Below are positions 1 to 13,270 of a stretch of DNA of 64,000 nt, piece after piece. Under the pieces are notes generated by a model. The model saw only the letters and a list, made by a program, of their open reading frames with translations. It made no database searches and had not been told where the DNA came from. Both the position numbers and the translations under genes were made by a program. This DNA comes from Rotaria sordida (taxonomy: Eukaryota; Rotifera; Eurotatoria; Philodinida; Philodinidae): positions 144,818-208,817 of the forward strand of contig CAJNOL010000196.1 in NCBI GenBank assembly GCA_905250125.1, in the 5' to 3' direction. The number at the start of each line of letters is the position of its first letter. Position 1 is the stretch's first letter.

Positions 1-162
1 GTACGTCTTTTAAGTGAACGTGTTGAATTCGGTAGGAGAAGTTTATCATTAATATCTAAATTTTTTGCTTCTTCATTAAAAAGAAGTAAAGAATTTTGTT
101 TCTGTAATAATCGATTTGATATTGTTAAATTATTTGAAGAAATCATTGATAGTAAATATTGA
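1..162 (+). CDS. 3' end of an unidentified gene (partial)
   Basis: Frame 1 is open from the first base to a TGA at 160-162, giving 53 residues that end ...LFEEIIDSKY. The stretch is rich in Ser, Lys and Phe and has an FCFC motif near its middle. It uses the AT-ending codons seen in the other genes here and is followed by AT-rich DNA, so it looks like a last exon whose upstream part lies outside the window. I do not recognise the family. It could also be a chance open frame; only the codon style and the clean stop support it. Confidence 0.45.
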   Translation, partial: VRLLSERVEFGRRSLSLISKFFASSLKRSKEFCFCNNRFDIVKLFEEIIDSKY

Positions 163-370
163 TTTCAAATCGAATTGTAATTTTCCTTCTCCTATTCGCA
201 ACGTCGTCGTTGTTATTATTATTGTTTGAATTTAAAAAAAAATGATGGTGTTACGAACGAATTATTCGAGGACATACATATATATACCATCATCTACAAC
301 AAAAAAATAAAATAAAACTGGGGGAAAAGAATACAAAAAAAATTCATATGAATTTCTATGGTATTCATAT

Positions 371-429
371 TGATGAAGATGATGATGATGATGATGATGA
401 TGTCATCACCATCATCATCATCATCATCT
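371..429. repeat. GAT/ATC microsatellite folding into a perfect hairpin
   Basis: About ten GAT units run into their own reverse complement (ATC units) with GTCATCACC at the centre. The whole 59 bases can therefore fold into a long stem. Such inverted microsatellites are prone to slippage and cruciform formation. Confidence 0.85.
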
Positions 430-2323
430 CTACTAGAATCCATAATGAGTGCGAATGTATGTAATTATAGAACATGATCAATAGATAGATCAAGCTAAAT
501 GTTATTGAACGATTATCGTATGATGTAAGAATTCTTTGTTTTAACTAGGTCAATATGAAATATGCCGAGAAAATAAAGAGAAACGAGCGAGCACGACAGG
601 CGACAACCTTCGTCCAAGGCCGCTTATAAAAAATGCAGCGATGGGTGTTGATCGACATGATCTCTTGAATAGGCAGTTGCAAATAAGTGCTAATATATTT
701 TCTAGAACATGTTCTAACGAAAAAAAAACGAAGATAAACTTTTCAGTAAATATTTCGATATCAATCATCGAAATCATTATTAATTAATAGAAAAGACAAT
801 GTATAAATGAGAACGTATAATTAACATCACTATATTTGAATTAACTTTTTCAATCACTATATAATTTCAATAGAAGATTACATCTTACTATTAAAATATA
901 TTGATAATCATAATAGAGAAATATGAATGAATGAAACTTGTCTCGCCATCGTCTACAAACCTCTATATAATTACTTACTACTATGACAGATAAAGATTGA
1001 CATTTCAGTAAATAATAAACCTTGAGTAACTGAATAAATTAATATATCTATATATATGACAATGAACTTTAATAGAATTTATAAAAGGATTAAAGAAATG
1101 TTGTTCAAAAATTCAAGTACTTTTCATTGATTCATGTTTCTTTTTTGTTCATAGAATGTCCCTGAGAAAAATTGAAATAAGAAAAAAAAAGTGCTATTGA
1201 ATTCTTCTTTCATCATGCACGCAGATTCGACACATCGTCATATAAGAAAATGACTACTTGACGAAGAGGCGCAATGAATAAAATTATAGGTGTCATATAA
1301 AAAAAGAATAGATTTTGATTGTCAACAAGTGTTAATAGAAGGGACAACATATGTTACAATGTCGACACCGACGATAAAACAATACATACCTACATATATA
1401 CCTTGTACATGTGTGTGTCTGTATACACATAAAGATCAATCATAATGGTGTTCACAATCTAAACATACATATACTTATATTGAGAAATGAATATGAAGAA
1501 GAAGCGTGTCTCTACAAAAGCGACGATCAACCATCACTATTTATTGCGAAGTAAGAGAATGACATAAGCATAAACGAGAGAATGCTTTTGTGCATGCTTT
1601 CGCCGTCAAACTCCATCATCTTCATCACATATATGTATATATATATCATGAGAAATATACGGTCACTACGTGCGTAGCAGAACGTTATTTGACGACGCGT
1701 CTTATTTATTACTAGGCTTCATCTACACATCAATTTGGTTACCTGACAATACGACTAGATGACGGATTCTTTTTCTATATATGTACTATCGGAAAGAAAA
1801 GATTGCTAGTCGACATAATTAATAGTTAGATCATAACCTATTAGTATAGGTAGTGTACTTTATATATTTTTTTTCTCATAGTGTCTGCCGATTATATATA
1901 CTCACCGATAATCAGGTAAAAACTAAGAACAAACTCTAACACAATAAATTCATATCATGATCCGCTTATAAGAAAAGGTTCTCTATCGTTAGTCGCTTAT
2001 AGATAAGTTTTTTTGTTTGATAAAAATCTTTGAATAAAGAAATATTTCGTAAAACAAAAAAGAACATGATATAGTCCAGTATTACCAATAGCCAATCAAC
2101 AGTGAATACAAAATGATAAGACCAGTTCTTTTACATGTCAAACACGCAAAAAAAAAGAATATAAGAGACCGATAATGATGGAAGAGAACGCACAATGGAG
2201 ACTTGTCGACAAAAAAAAAAACTTGAGTATGCTCTCATACAAGCCTCTCTAGTCACAAATAAATATGATGTGATGATCGCCGTTCTCTCTTTCTCTTCTT
2301 GCTTTGCATAGTCAAAAGAGAGG

Positions 2324-2344
2324 GTGAGAGAGAGAGAGAGAGAG
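2324..2344. repeat. Short GA dinucleotide run
   Basis: A run of about ten GA/AG units inside an otherwise AT-rich non-coding stretch; simple-sequence repeat. Confidence 0.7.
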
Positions 2345-4832
2345 AACAAAGAAAAAAAAGAACAAACTAAGCTGGACATCAGACAATTTGTATAAAGTAT
2401 GGACAAAGAAGGGAAATAAACAAGAGAGCGGAAGAAATATAAACCGATGCACTTATTTCCACTTTTTTTCTCTTCAATTGCTGATATGCAAGCAGACATT
2501 TAGTTATTGAAGTGATGACGATTGATCGATTACTATCTAAACATATGAAACAACGCTCTCACCTCATTTTATACACGTAACCTACAAAACGAATAGAAAA
2601 AAACAAATACATACGTATATCTATATCGCCTGTAGAAACTAATTGCAAGATTATTACTACTATATGACCTATATGTAAATCAGTCAATTGCGTGTATATA
2701 TGCAATTTGTTTTATTTTTGTATGATCTAGCTAGACATATAAATGATCCTTTCTTACTTTGTTTCTTTTGATACTAATAAGCTGACCAATAAATATTATA
2801 GACAAATACGCACTTGAGACAAAACTATTTTTGAAGGATATATATATATAGGATAGATATGGAATCTAATTAGCCATTTCTTTTATAACTCTATTGTTTA
2901 CTAGGTTATTGATATTGCGATTGATGTTTACATGTGTACGAATTTGATGCATACGCACACACACTTTTTCTTTTTCTTTTATCATTAATAATAAAAAAAA
3001 CAACAAATAATATGACCCGAAGAAATAGATGAATACGAGGGCAGATGGTATATATATAGCTATCTTGATATTACTAGTTGTCGCGATGAAAACTTGGCAT
3101 ATTCCATGTATTATTCTATCGAATGATATCTATAGTGCGCCGACAAAAACAAAACGAAATGTCAATAACAACATCAATGACAGCGTTATATGTTATTATG
3201 AATTGGACATATTCATCCACTTGACTTCATGATTCTGGGTCAAGATATGCAAAGATAAACAATGATATTGAGAAAAAACAAATCAATCATAATCTATCGA
3301 TTTAAACGCTTTAATATCTAATCTTGATGTATTATAGACTGAATAGAAGCAACGAAATGATGTATAAATATCTATACATATGTTTAATTAATGTACGATA
3401 TTAACATCATTTAACAGATCGCCTTTTTGCAAATAAATCATTTTCTAGATCTCAAATTTAAGTTTGATACATTCATAAATAAATATATATATATATATAT
3501 ATGAAAATCGAATCGATAATGGCATATTTTTATTTGAATTGTTTACTCTTATGACAGTACAATATTCATATCATCAGCAAAAGTGATATTACATTTGTTC
3601 TCTGGAAAAGAAATAGTTTACACGATCATATAATGTAATAATACAATCATTTGTGATTATAGTTACTTAGTGAGAATCATTATATTATCATTTACACTGA
3701 TATAAATATGATGTATGTTACTACACATCTGTTGAATGTCAAACATTTTATTAGAGTTCTTACAATTTGTAGAATCTTTTGATTAGAATTTGAATGATAT
3801 TTTTTTTTTATTGATATTTTTTTATATACAATAAGAATCTACAGTTTGAGATTTATAAAAACTTTTGTAAAGAAATTAACAGAACTTATTATGATAAACT
3901 TAAGATTTTATTTAGAACATATGAACAGTAGTGGTTATTGTAGATAAAACTTTTGTAGAATTACATATTTGTTGAAAGTATTTTTTCGAATAATCTTTCA
4001 TTAAAAAAATTCATCGAATTGATTACAAAATTAAATATATTAATTGAGAATCGTTTAATTTTTTTAAGTATATAGAGCATCTAAAAATTACGCAGTACTT
4101 TACACGTAGAATAAAATGATTATCACATAATTATGATGCGTTCTAATGTAAGATAGTAAAAAAAACACATTTATGACTATATGATTGGAGACGGCTATAA
4201 TGACTTTCAATGTTGTGAACGTTAATCGATGATTTTTGCCTTTTGATTCTCTTGATAAGTAGTTTTAGAGAATTATTGATATATGTTTGATAAGTAGAAG
4301 TCTTTCGTTTTCTATATTTGTCCAGTTTTAGACTATATGACGTTCATTGTTTTAAGACGTTTTGAAGCTAATTTACAGTGTTGAACTGTACCTCATGAAT
4401 ATGCTTTGCTTGTAGACCTTCGAGTTCAAAGATTTAAAACCAATTTATGTATGACACATCTAAAACTTATTACTTACTTACAAATGTATGTATTCACTAT
4501 AATTTCTATTCATCAATGTTTAACAAAATTTGATTAATTAAAATAGTTCCTTATCATTGTATTGAGTACTGTAATTAAAAAAATGAATTTTTTACTCGAA
4601 AATAATTTTAAAAAATTCATCAAATATATGTCTATAAACTAATTCAGTTAGCATATTCTTGAATCGCATTTTTTTTCTTTTAAAATTTGATTTTGCATTA
4701 TGAATACTATTGTCTAATATTGCAAAGTTGTCATAGTTGACAGAGCAACTATTCAAAGTGATTCGCCACTTTTGACTTCGTACTTTGCTCATGATTCCAT
4801 GATAGATACTTTCGGAACACTTTCTCCTGTGA

Positions 4833-4965
4833 GGCGGATATGAGTGTTAGTGCAGAGGTGACGGACATTCATACTCACTCACACTCCACACACCCTGGGT
4901 GGATATGGAAGAGGTTGTGAATGTTCGTCACCTTTTCACTCACATCTACGCAGACCTGTAGACTA
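4833..4965. repeat. Small foldback element
   Basis: The left arm (GAGGTGACGGACATTCAT and flanks) pairs imperfectly with the right arm (GTGAATGTTCGTCACC and flanks), with a short GC-richer loop carrying CACCCTGGGTGG. It is less AT-rich than its surroundings, which fits an inserted MITE-like element. No coding content. Confidence 0.55.
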
Positions 4966-6242
4966 AGAAAAGCCCAAGATCATATTTTCTAACTTTGGCA
5001 TGTATCTTTGCGCATATCGAGATCAGAACTCGATTACCTTCTACAAAAAATTTCAGAATTATTCCACATAGCAAAACGAAGATATGAATCTTTCAAAATA
5101 TAGACGTCTTTTTCATAGGTATTGTACAAAATATGAATATTTTAAAAAAGTCATATTTCGGTTATGCCATGTGCAATAGTTCTGATATTTTTCGTACAAG
5201 CAAGCAGAGTCACAGTCTCGATATACTCAAGATTTCATCTCAAAATTCGAAAATATGATTTTAATGGAAAACCAGAGTCCTGCATGGAGATTTCAGTAAA
5301 ACTTCTCTACTTCAGTCAAGTCACTGCATGGGTCTATATCATCTCGGACTCTACAGGTCTGTTACTTATAGGTAAAATATGGGACCAAAAACGATGAATC
5401 ACTTCGAATGGTACTCTTGTGAGTGGATGCGTTGTTTGACATATATTCAAAGGTACTATGTGCAAACGAGAATACCATCATCCATGAAATGATCCTGAAC
5501 AAGCCATCAACGACTATTTCTCTTGGATCACCCATCCGATAGCTTGCTGACTATGTTATGACATACATCTGTTCTTGTGATTAGTTAGCGTATATGGAGA
5601 GCGTCAGACCTACCTTATTTTCAGGGCTACAGCTCATCATAGGTGTAAGAAAGATATCAGGCTATCAAATTTGCCACTAGGCAGCACCTCATACCGCAAG
5701 ATAACTGAAAATGAGAGGTATTCTTCATTTCTAATATTACAAAATTCGTCTTTTTTTTAATCCTTTAATTTCAAACGAATTGTAATCTTCGCTATTCAAA
5801 TGATCAGTTTCGAAACGTTCTTTAAACTTTCAAATATAACGAGTACCTTAAATTTAAAAAAAACCAAACTAAATTAATATTGACCAGTGTCTTTTACCGA
5901 TCGTTTTTATCTATAACTTCACTCGAAATGTATTCTATTTTTGTTTACATCAACTTTATATTTTAATTAAATCAATTGATGAAATGAGTAGATCGTACAA
6001 CTCATAATTATCATTAATATTTAGATAGCTGACAATAATAGACAATTACTAATCTAAGCATTTAATCTTGATACAAGATCTGATGGGTCAGAAGAAAAAA
6101 CAAGGTAAGTCAATTTTCATAAAATCAATCCATACAAGACTATAATACTGTTTTTGTTTTTTATTAATGGAATTTATATTAGATAAGTTTCTATGACAAA
6201 CAAAATTAAAATGAAATTTTCTTTTGAAAAAAAAAATAAGTA

Positions 6243-9200
6243 CTAAATGGTTAATGCTCTATTTGCAGCTCGTAGATTTGACTCTGGATGTGAAGCACGA
6301 TGCTTTCCTGTTGTATTGCTCGTATTGCTAAGTCGATAATTTTCTGAACGTCTATATTGCCTATCGCATAGAATATATCGATGATAGAAAAATTTCAATT
6401 GAATTGAATAATCATTAAATGTTTCCATTGTTGCTTGACGAAATCGTTGACCAGCAAGACAATAAAATATAAAATTTGTCTAAAGAAAATTAAAAAAAAA
6501 AAAAAAGAAATATAATTAATATTGTTTTGTTAGTTTATTTAAACTTACAGCATTATGTAATTGTAATAATAAAACAGATATGTGTGAGAAAAGAAACCTA
6601 CGTTTAAGTTTATTTAGTTCATGATGTTTTGGTGGAGAATATTGAACAATAAAAGCAATCATAGCTGGTGTCGAAAATAAATAAAAAGCAAGATTTACTG
6701 TAACAAGCATTATAGTTAATTGTCGTTGTTTTCGATTTGAATGAACATCACTTATACGTATATTTAAACCTTCTCGATTTGATAATTGTTGTTTACGTTG
6801 ACGAAATAACGAACAAATAGTAAATAAATTTGATAATAGTAAAAGATCTGGTAAACCAACCATGACAATTGGTTGATAAATATGATGAATTAATTCAAAT
6901 TCTGAACGTATAATACATTTTTTTCGTTTTGGTTCTCCATGTATATTATATATTATTGGAAATGTTGTCGAAAAAAATATAATTGCTATTGTTAAAAGCA
7001 TATATACAGAATAACGTGCTGACTTAACAGTACAAAAGCGTTTAGCTAGAAATGGAGATGTAACAGCAACGTGACGTTCTAAATTAAATAGAAAAAAAAA
7101 AATTTTAAATATTTTGAAATTTATAATGTTTGATTTATTTGCTCATCAAATAGATAAGATGTTTAATAAAAATTGTGAAAAAAAGATTAATTCTGGTTTC
7201 ATATGAATTAATACTATTTTTCTTAAGACTTTAGGAACTTACGATGGAATGGTTTGAAATGATGGATTACTTTTGAGATCATATTTTGAACATATAGAAA
7301 CGATTAGAATAACTCTAAAAGGATTTCGACTCATAGATCTTCTCTACATAGTTATCACGATTTTTGCTGAATTATTAGTATAGGACAGAGTATTGGCAGG
7401 AAAATTTAACAAAAGATTTTCAGCTTAAAGTTTGATCTGTAAGTAGATGTCATGATTCTAAGAATATCCTAAAAGGAACAATCGAGAATTTTTTTATGTT
7501 GAATATTTTAAGAAGAAATCAACCTGTTTTATTTTCCTGTCACATTATTCCACCCTACGGTAAAAATTAAGAAAAACTGTCATAATTTTGTAATTATTCT
7601 AACACATATATAATATTCTATCTATTTTAGGACACATTCCTTCATCATCCTTTTACTTAAGGATACCACTTCCTTCCTCTTGTTTGTTATTTTTTTGTTT
7701 TTAATGACAATTATATAGAGAATCACGTTTTTCTCAAATTAACTTTTTCATGAAAACAAGTACAGAAACGTCCCTGTTTCTCCAGCATAGTACATTCGAT
7801 CAAGCTGAAACCTGTTTCAGATATACCATACACTGTTTGGCATGGGTGCGTTTTTTTGGTAGCTGTTACAAAAAAAAGGTCTATTAATAAAAAATATGCG
7901 TTTTTTGGGTATCTTCGATATTTTGACATTTTAATTCGAAGGGCAAAAAATAAAAAGAAATCCACATCACTAGAGTTCGTCGACTCGGATCCGGATAGGA
8001 CCCAATAGGTTCTAGTAAAGACTCATTGCTAAAATGTCTGTCATGTTTGTGAGAGATGGGAAAGAGTCAAAATTTCAACTTCTAACTTCAATACTTCTTT
8101 TAGATCATGTTTCACAAAATATGAGATCAAAAAGGATGAATCACTTCGAATATAGTTTAGTTATTAGTAAAATATAACAAAAATAATCATTTTAGAATGA
8201 ATAAAAACTTTTTTGACTATGATGTGAGATCTCTGTTTATTAAAAAAATATTACAAATCAAGATTCATTGATATAAATACGAATATTTTCTATATTGATA
8301 TTATATATGATTTCTCAAATCAAAATTGTTGACTTCTGCAACAATGGTTAGAATGTCAGCATGATTAAATGTTTACATATGAGTATCATTGACCTTCATT
8401 ACTTCTTTTTATTACTCCTCAATAAAATATAATTATCAGCTTAAACTGTCTTTTTCTATATAATATTATTACTCTATTCTCGCTTTTATATTAGTACAAA
8501 ATTAGATATAGATACTGATTTACTTGCATTCTATAAACATAGATTAGTAATTTCAAGCTAGATACGTAATTATTACATGCAATTTTTTGTTGATCTTTTT
8601 TAGCTTATTACAAAATAAGACACCTAAAATGGCATGATTACTACTCTAGATAATGAAAAATGATCGACATTTTTCATCTTTTTTCGACCGTTTTACATCG
8701 GAACGTAAACGACGTCGTTTCAGTTCAAAAACCACTGTGCGGTGTTGAGAACATATTTTCATCATATACTATCGTATCTACATCATTTTTTTAAATCGTA
8801 TATGGCTCAGTTTTATTACTCGAATTGCATTCTAAGTAGCATCTTGCTTGTACTTTATATTATTATATGAAAGATTGGATAAGCTTCCTACTAGACATGT
8901 AAAAGACAAGTAAATGGATTCTGTCATCTATAGAACTTATAGAAGAAAATGACAAGCGAAGATGTGTACATTCACTCGATAATTCAATATTAATAGTATG
9001 TCAATTATCGTGATGGCAAGACACAGAGACGTTTTTGTAAAACGCATATCATATAGTCAAATAGATCTCAACAAAATCTATCCATCAGTACTTGAAATAG
9101 GTCGAAAAGCTTAACAAGAGCTTCATATTAAGAGAAAAAACAAAATTTAGAAAAAAAAGTGCACATCTATCTTAGCAAAACATTTCTACGAAATTAAAAA

Positions 9201-9655
9201 ATATCTAATGATGTTTATAAGACACTTTTTGATTTAATATGACAACGGGATAAAACTGCCGATCCACACAATGACCTTTTTAAATTACCTAATGTTATGA
9301 TAACCAAAACCCAATTGGCACAAAAAGTAAATAAATCCGTAAGATATGTTGATGAACAATGTATAAAAAGATTTCGACGTGGTCGTACTAAATTTCCAGC
9401 ATGTAAAAGAAGAACTGCACTATCAAATATTGCCATATAAGTTATAAATACAGCTGATGATGTATTTCTTAATGATTTTCTATTAATAACAATTAATGCA
9501 AGAATATTTCCAAGTAGACCACTGATAGAAACAAATGGTTGAATAAATCTAAGTGTAATTAACTTTACTTCTCCTATATATTTATTTATTTCTTCACGAA
9601 TGAAATCATCTGGTGGTAACAACAATGATGTATTATTGGCTATGGATGTTGCCAT
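6243..9655 (-). CDS. Rhodopsin-family (class A) G protein-coupled receptor, 377 aa
   Basis: Three exons: 9655-9289, 7078-6549 and 6479-6243 (stop). Both introns are GT..AG; the first is 2,210 bp and joins in phase 1 to recreate LERHVAV, a DRY-motif variant, which strongly supports the join. Seven membrane segments can be traced: TM1 after residue ~38 (GLLGNILALIVI, with the conserved Asn), TM2 (VFITYMAIFDSAVLLL), TM3 (ANWVLVIITLERH), TM4 (MLLTIAIIFFSTTFP), TM5 (QPIVMVGLPDLLLLSNLF), TM6 (LAFYLFSTPAM) and TM7 (NATNFIFYC). The N-terminus is glycosylation-prone (NNTS). TM6 lacks the Trp of CWxP and TM7 has NFIFY instead of NPxxY. It resembles the divergent FMRFamide-receptor/Srw-like receptors of invertebrates. 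The ligand is unknown; a peptide or chemosensory role is inferred. Confidence 0.85.
7079..9288 (-). other. 2.2 kb first intron of the GPCR gene
   Basis: Unusually long for this window, where most introns are 50-75 bp. It begins with GTAATT (minus strand) after TTAG and ends with TTTAATTTAG. It carries part of an interspersed repeat (8034-8151) whose relatives occur at 5374-5409 and 53752-53828, suggesting the intron grew by repeat insertion. Confidence 0.75.
8034..8151. repeat. Interspersed repeat fragment (family A)
   Basis: The segment GATCATGTTTCACAAAAT and its upstream neighbour (TGTCTGTCATG...CTTCTTTTAG) match 53752-53828 closely. Its downstream part (GATGAATCACTTCGAAT preceded by ATCAAAAAG) matches 5374-5409. 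Together the three places define one dispersed repeat of more than 110 bp. No open frame is conserved between them. Confidence 0.6.
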
Positions 9656-9776
9656 ATTATCTAAACATAATTATAAGAATATATTTTGTTTATTCAAAAT
9701 TACATTTATAGTGAAATAAAATATTCTATCAATTTATATAGAGAAATAAGAGATACACATTATGTGAAATGTCGGA

Positions 9777-10309
9777 AAAGCAGAATTTCTTGTTTTGGTT
9801 TATTTTAGTTATATATGGTAAGATTGAACATACCGAGCTGATCAACAATATATGTATTTTCTATTTTTTTTGAAATGATTCTTTTAACGGAAAAATTTTT
9901 AGTTTTTCCAGATGAACCGCCTTTTTGTGAAAGACAGGTTCAATTTTAATAACTGACAAATTTTCAATTTTTTCATTTCTTTTAAATTTCAAAACTGTTT
10001 CTTTCAGATTTACCGTGAAAGAGTAAATGTAGGAAACTCATTTATAAATGAATTTCCTAGATTTACTCTTTCACGGTAAATCTGAAAGAAACAGTTTTGA
10101 AATTTAAAAGAAATGAAAAAATTGAAAATTTGTCAGTTATTAAAATTGAACCTATTTTCTACAAAAAAAGTGATTCATCTGGAAAAAAACTGAACATTTT
10201 TCCGTTAAAAGAATCATTCCAAAAAAAATAGAAAATGTACATATTGTTAATCAGCTTGACATGTTCTTTCTTACTAGATATAAAGTGAAGAAAAAAGAAA
10301 TTCTGCTTT
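9777..10309. mobile_element. Foldback element (533 bp), near-perfect inverted repeat
   Basis: The two arms of ~265 bp mirror each other around a TTTATAAA centre near 10043. The ends are AAAGCAGAATTTCTT and its complement. Arm similarity is high in the inner 100 bp (GTGAAAGAGTAAAT pairs with ATTTACTCTTTCAC) and falls towards the ends, where small indels appear. There is no coding capacity, so it is a non-autonomous MITE-like element that can form a long hairpin RNA if transcribed. Confidence 0.85.
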
Positions 10310-10729
10310 AATTGAAGCACTCTAACACGTTATACTAATAAAGTTATTTATTCACACGACATCGTTCTTCGTAGAATATCTTTTAATGATAAGTAAATTA
10401 TGAGTTCGATCATTTTTTCGGAGTCTTGTTGTTAATCTTAGACATACACTACTAACGCTCGAAAAGATTCTTAACTTAAAAAAACATTCTATGATTGCCA
10501 AAAAGACCAATGATAATAGTGTCTATACAATGCGTCGATCTTTTATACGAGATAAATAAGTATAGAAGTATTTCTCTACGAAATGAAAAGGAAAGATTAA
10601 CACGAAAAAATACTATCTATTAAGATAGACTATATTTTCACTTAAAGTAATAGCTAATTCATATTTCATCAACTTACACATTTGTTCTCGCATATAAGAA
10701 TAAGATGAGAAAGGAAAACAAAAGAGTAA

Positions 10730-11286
10730 AGGTGTGCACAATTCAAAACTTCAGCAAAATTTTTTTTTGTTTTCATTGGATAGAGCTCGTCGAGTTACAT
10801 AGGAAAAGTGTATTCTCAATTTTTCCAAAACTTTTTTTCATCAAAAAAATTGCGCATACTATTATTTTCTAAGATATATAAAAACAAGCCGAAATACTGG
10901 CGCGTATATCCTGTTTTTCCTTCTATAAGGCGTTAGAATCTTGAATCGATTATTTTCTCTTTCTCATCTGCCATAGAGCTTAGAAAAATAAGCGAAACTT
11001 TATTATATACAACAAAGTTTCGATGATTTTTCTCAGCTCTATGGTAGATAAGAAAGAGAAAAAAGCTCGATTCAGAATTCTAATGCTTTATAGAAGAAAA
11101 AACAGGATATATGCGTCAGTATTTCCGCTTGTTTTTATATATCTTAGAAAACAATAGTATTCGCAATTTTTTTGATGAAAAAAAGTTTTGGAAAAATTGA
11201 GAATACACTTTTCCTATGTAACTCGACGAGCTCTATCTAATGAAAACAAAAAAAAATGTTGCTGAACTTTTGAATTGTGCGCACCT
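10730..11286. mobile_element. Foldback element (557 bp), second family
   Basis: Terminal GGTGTGCACAATTCAAAA pairs with TTTTGAATTGTGCGCACC. The arms continue for ~270 bp through GAGCTCGTCGAGTTACATAG and its complement to a short loop near 11008. Its sequence is unrelated to the neighbouring 9777-10309 element, so two foldback families sit about 420 bp apart. Non-coding. Confidence 0.85.
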
Positions 11287-12825
11287 CAAAAGAACAGTTT
11301 TTGTCGATGTTCTTGCTTTTAATTGTAAATAGACATAATGGAATTATTGTTAGAGAAAAAATTACACACATACAAATAAAAATGTCAATATTTATTTGCA
11401 TGGAAAATTGTAATAAAGCGTATTTTCTATGAAGTAAATCAACATGATTCCACTGTGAATTGAGCATAATGGAAACACGTTGTTCTTTGTTGTAAAGCAT
11501 AATTGATCATGATCACTGTAGTCTCCTGTGGTTCAATTATACTTATATACATGCTTCATCTTGTAGACTGTGATAAATCTTTCTATCTGTTGTAATTGGT
11601 GGATGAATGGAAAAATACAGTGCAAATTATGGCAAATGGGTTATATTTTTTCTCCTATAGTATATCGCGATATTTTATATTAGAATTTTCTTTCTATCAT
11701 TGGATATAATTACTTATAAACTAAAATAGATTTTTAATATTTAAGCTCACCTTATTCTTTTTGTTCAACTCATAATTCTTCACATATCAACAGATATTGC
11801 ATAAAAATCTTTTGAAAATCGAAATAAAAAAAATCTTTAGTCTATTTTATAAGTGGATTGTTAATTCGAAAAAAACATATTAAAAAAAAAGAAAGTAAAA
11901 TATTTCTGACTTTTATCATTCGTTACTTGTATTAAAGATAATTCATAATAACATTTAGAACTCGGAAATATTTTTGATCTAATTATTTCTTCAGAGAATA
12001 ATAAGCAATAAAAATCTTCACATATATACCGTATTAATCGTTATTCATGAAGATATAAATCTAATTGTTTTCATTTTCTTATTTACTCTAGTACTTACAT
12101 ATTCTAGATTTGAGTAGAAATTTGCATCCTCCCCCTCACAAACAATACTGCGAGATTATTATAATTCAATATATTGCAATTAATATCTTGCATTAACATT
12201 AGATAGGAACTCATAGACTGAAGCATATATTGAGTAATTTCCTTTTTTACAATACCAACTGTTCCATTATATTTCACATTTTACTCTCGTAGGGATTGAG
12301 CTAACAGATTTTGTTTTTTTGAATAGTAATATATTCTAAAAATATGACTACAACGTAAAAAAAAGAATAAGCTATATTTATGATACTTGATTCATCTATC
12401 GATGGATCAATAAAATGATGGTTGATTGTCGGCTTCTTTTTTTTCTCAATTCTTTGGCTTTAATTTATTGTAGATCGTCTCAAATAAAAAACAAAATTTA
12501 TTGTTCTTTTTACTTGCATTCCGTTACTCATGTCTATCATTTTTTTTCATGTATACTTTTGTTCATCTCAGTTCTGTCGTATGAGTAAAAATGACACTTA
12601 CCTTATGCTTTTTTTTCTTAATATAATAGAAAATTTTGTATCTCGTCTATATGTTGTCGTATTTTATCGCAATAAATTTATAGCTTAATCTAAAAAGTGA
12701 ATCTTTTTCTCTATAATGTAATATTCAAAGAAACTTTATTCGAAACACATTGATATCTATATTCTTTGAAAAAAAATAATTCGGTTTAATATTATTAACA
12801 TATCATTATTATAAATTAATATTTT

Positions 12826-13270
12826 TACAAAAGTAACTAAATATTCTGATAGCGAATGGAATTTTCTACCATCCTATATATGTGTTTGTTAAAATAAAAG
12901 TTCAAGCACGGCGAAGACACCTTCATCATTAAATTCTCCGAAAATTTATTTATTTTTTGTTCTACATTCATTTAGTTTTTCATCTTTATTGTAATATAGG
13001 AACAAGCTACTACTACAAAAGTAAGTATATATTCTGAAAGCGCATAAAACTCTCTATCAGCTTGTACATTTGCCAATATTGATTTTCCATTAGTTGATGA
13101 CAAATATTTGCATTTTACTAATGTGCTGTCTGTCGCCTTCACTTTCAACTATACAACATTGACGAATGGTTATCTAATTATTAAATAAAATGTATGAATA
13201 ATAATGGGTATACGCATAGAATGATAGAGAATTTCATGCACTTTTAGAATATATACTTACTTTTGTAATA
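12826..13270. repeat. Cluster of short inverted-repeat elements
   Basis: The motif ACAAAAGTAAGTATATATTC plus flank at 13012-13062 is repeated inverted at 13213-13266, making a ~255 bp foldback. A partial direct copy (ACAAAAGTAACTAAATATTC) lies at 12826-12871 and a shorter relic near 13440-13470. This suggests repeated local insertion or arm duplication of one small MITE. Confidence 0.65.

Larger units (their letters stand above)
163..6242. other. Gene-poor AT-rich stretch with microsatellites
   Basis: About 6 kb with no exon I can support. The longest open frames have skewed, low-complexity translations and no recognisable domain. It holds a GAT/ATC hairpin microsatellite, a short GA run, a TA run near 3484-3504, one small foldback near 4833-4965 and a fragment of an interspersed repeat at 5374-5409, listed separately. 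The rest is plain AT-rich sequence, presumably intergenic with regulatory regions that cannot be read from sequence alone. Confidence 0.6.

Noticed and set aside
2131-2499. 122-codon minus-strand frame
   Set aside because: Low-complexity Ser/Leu/Phe translation over GA-rich and A-rich DNA; no splice or domain support.
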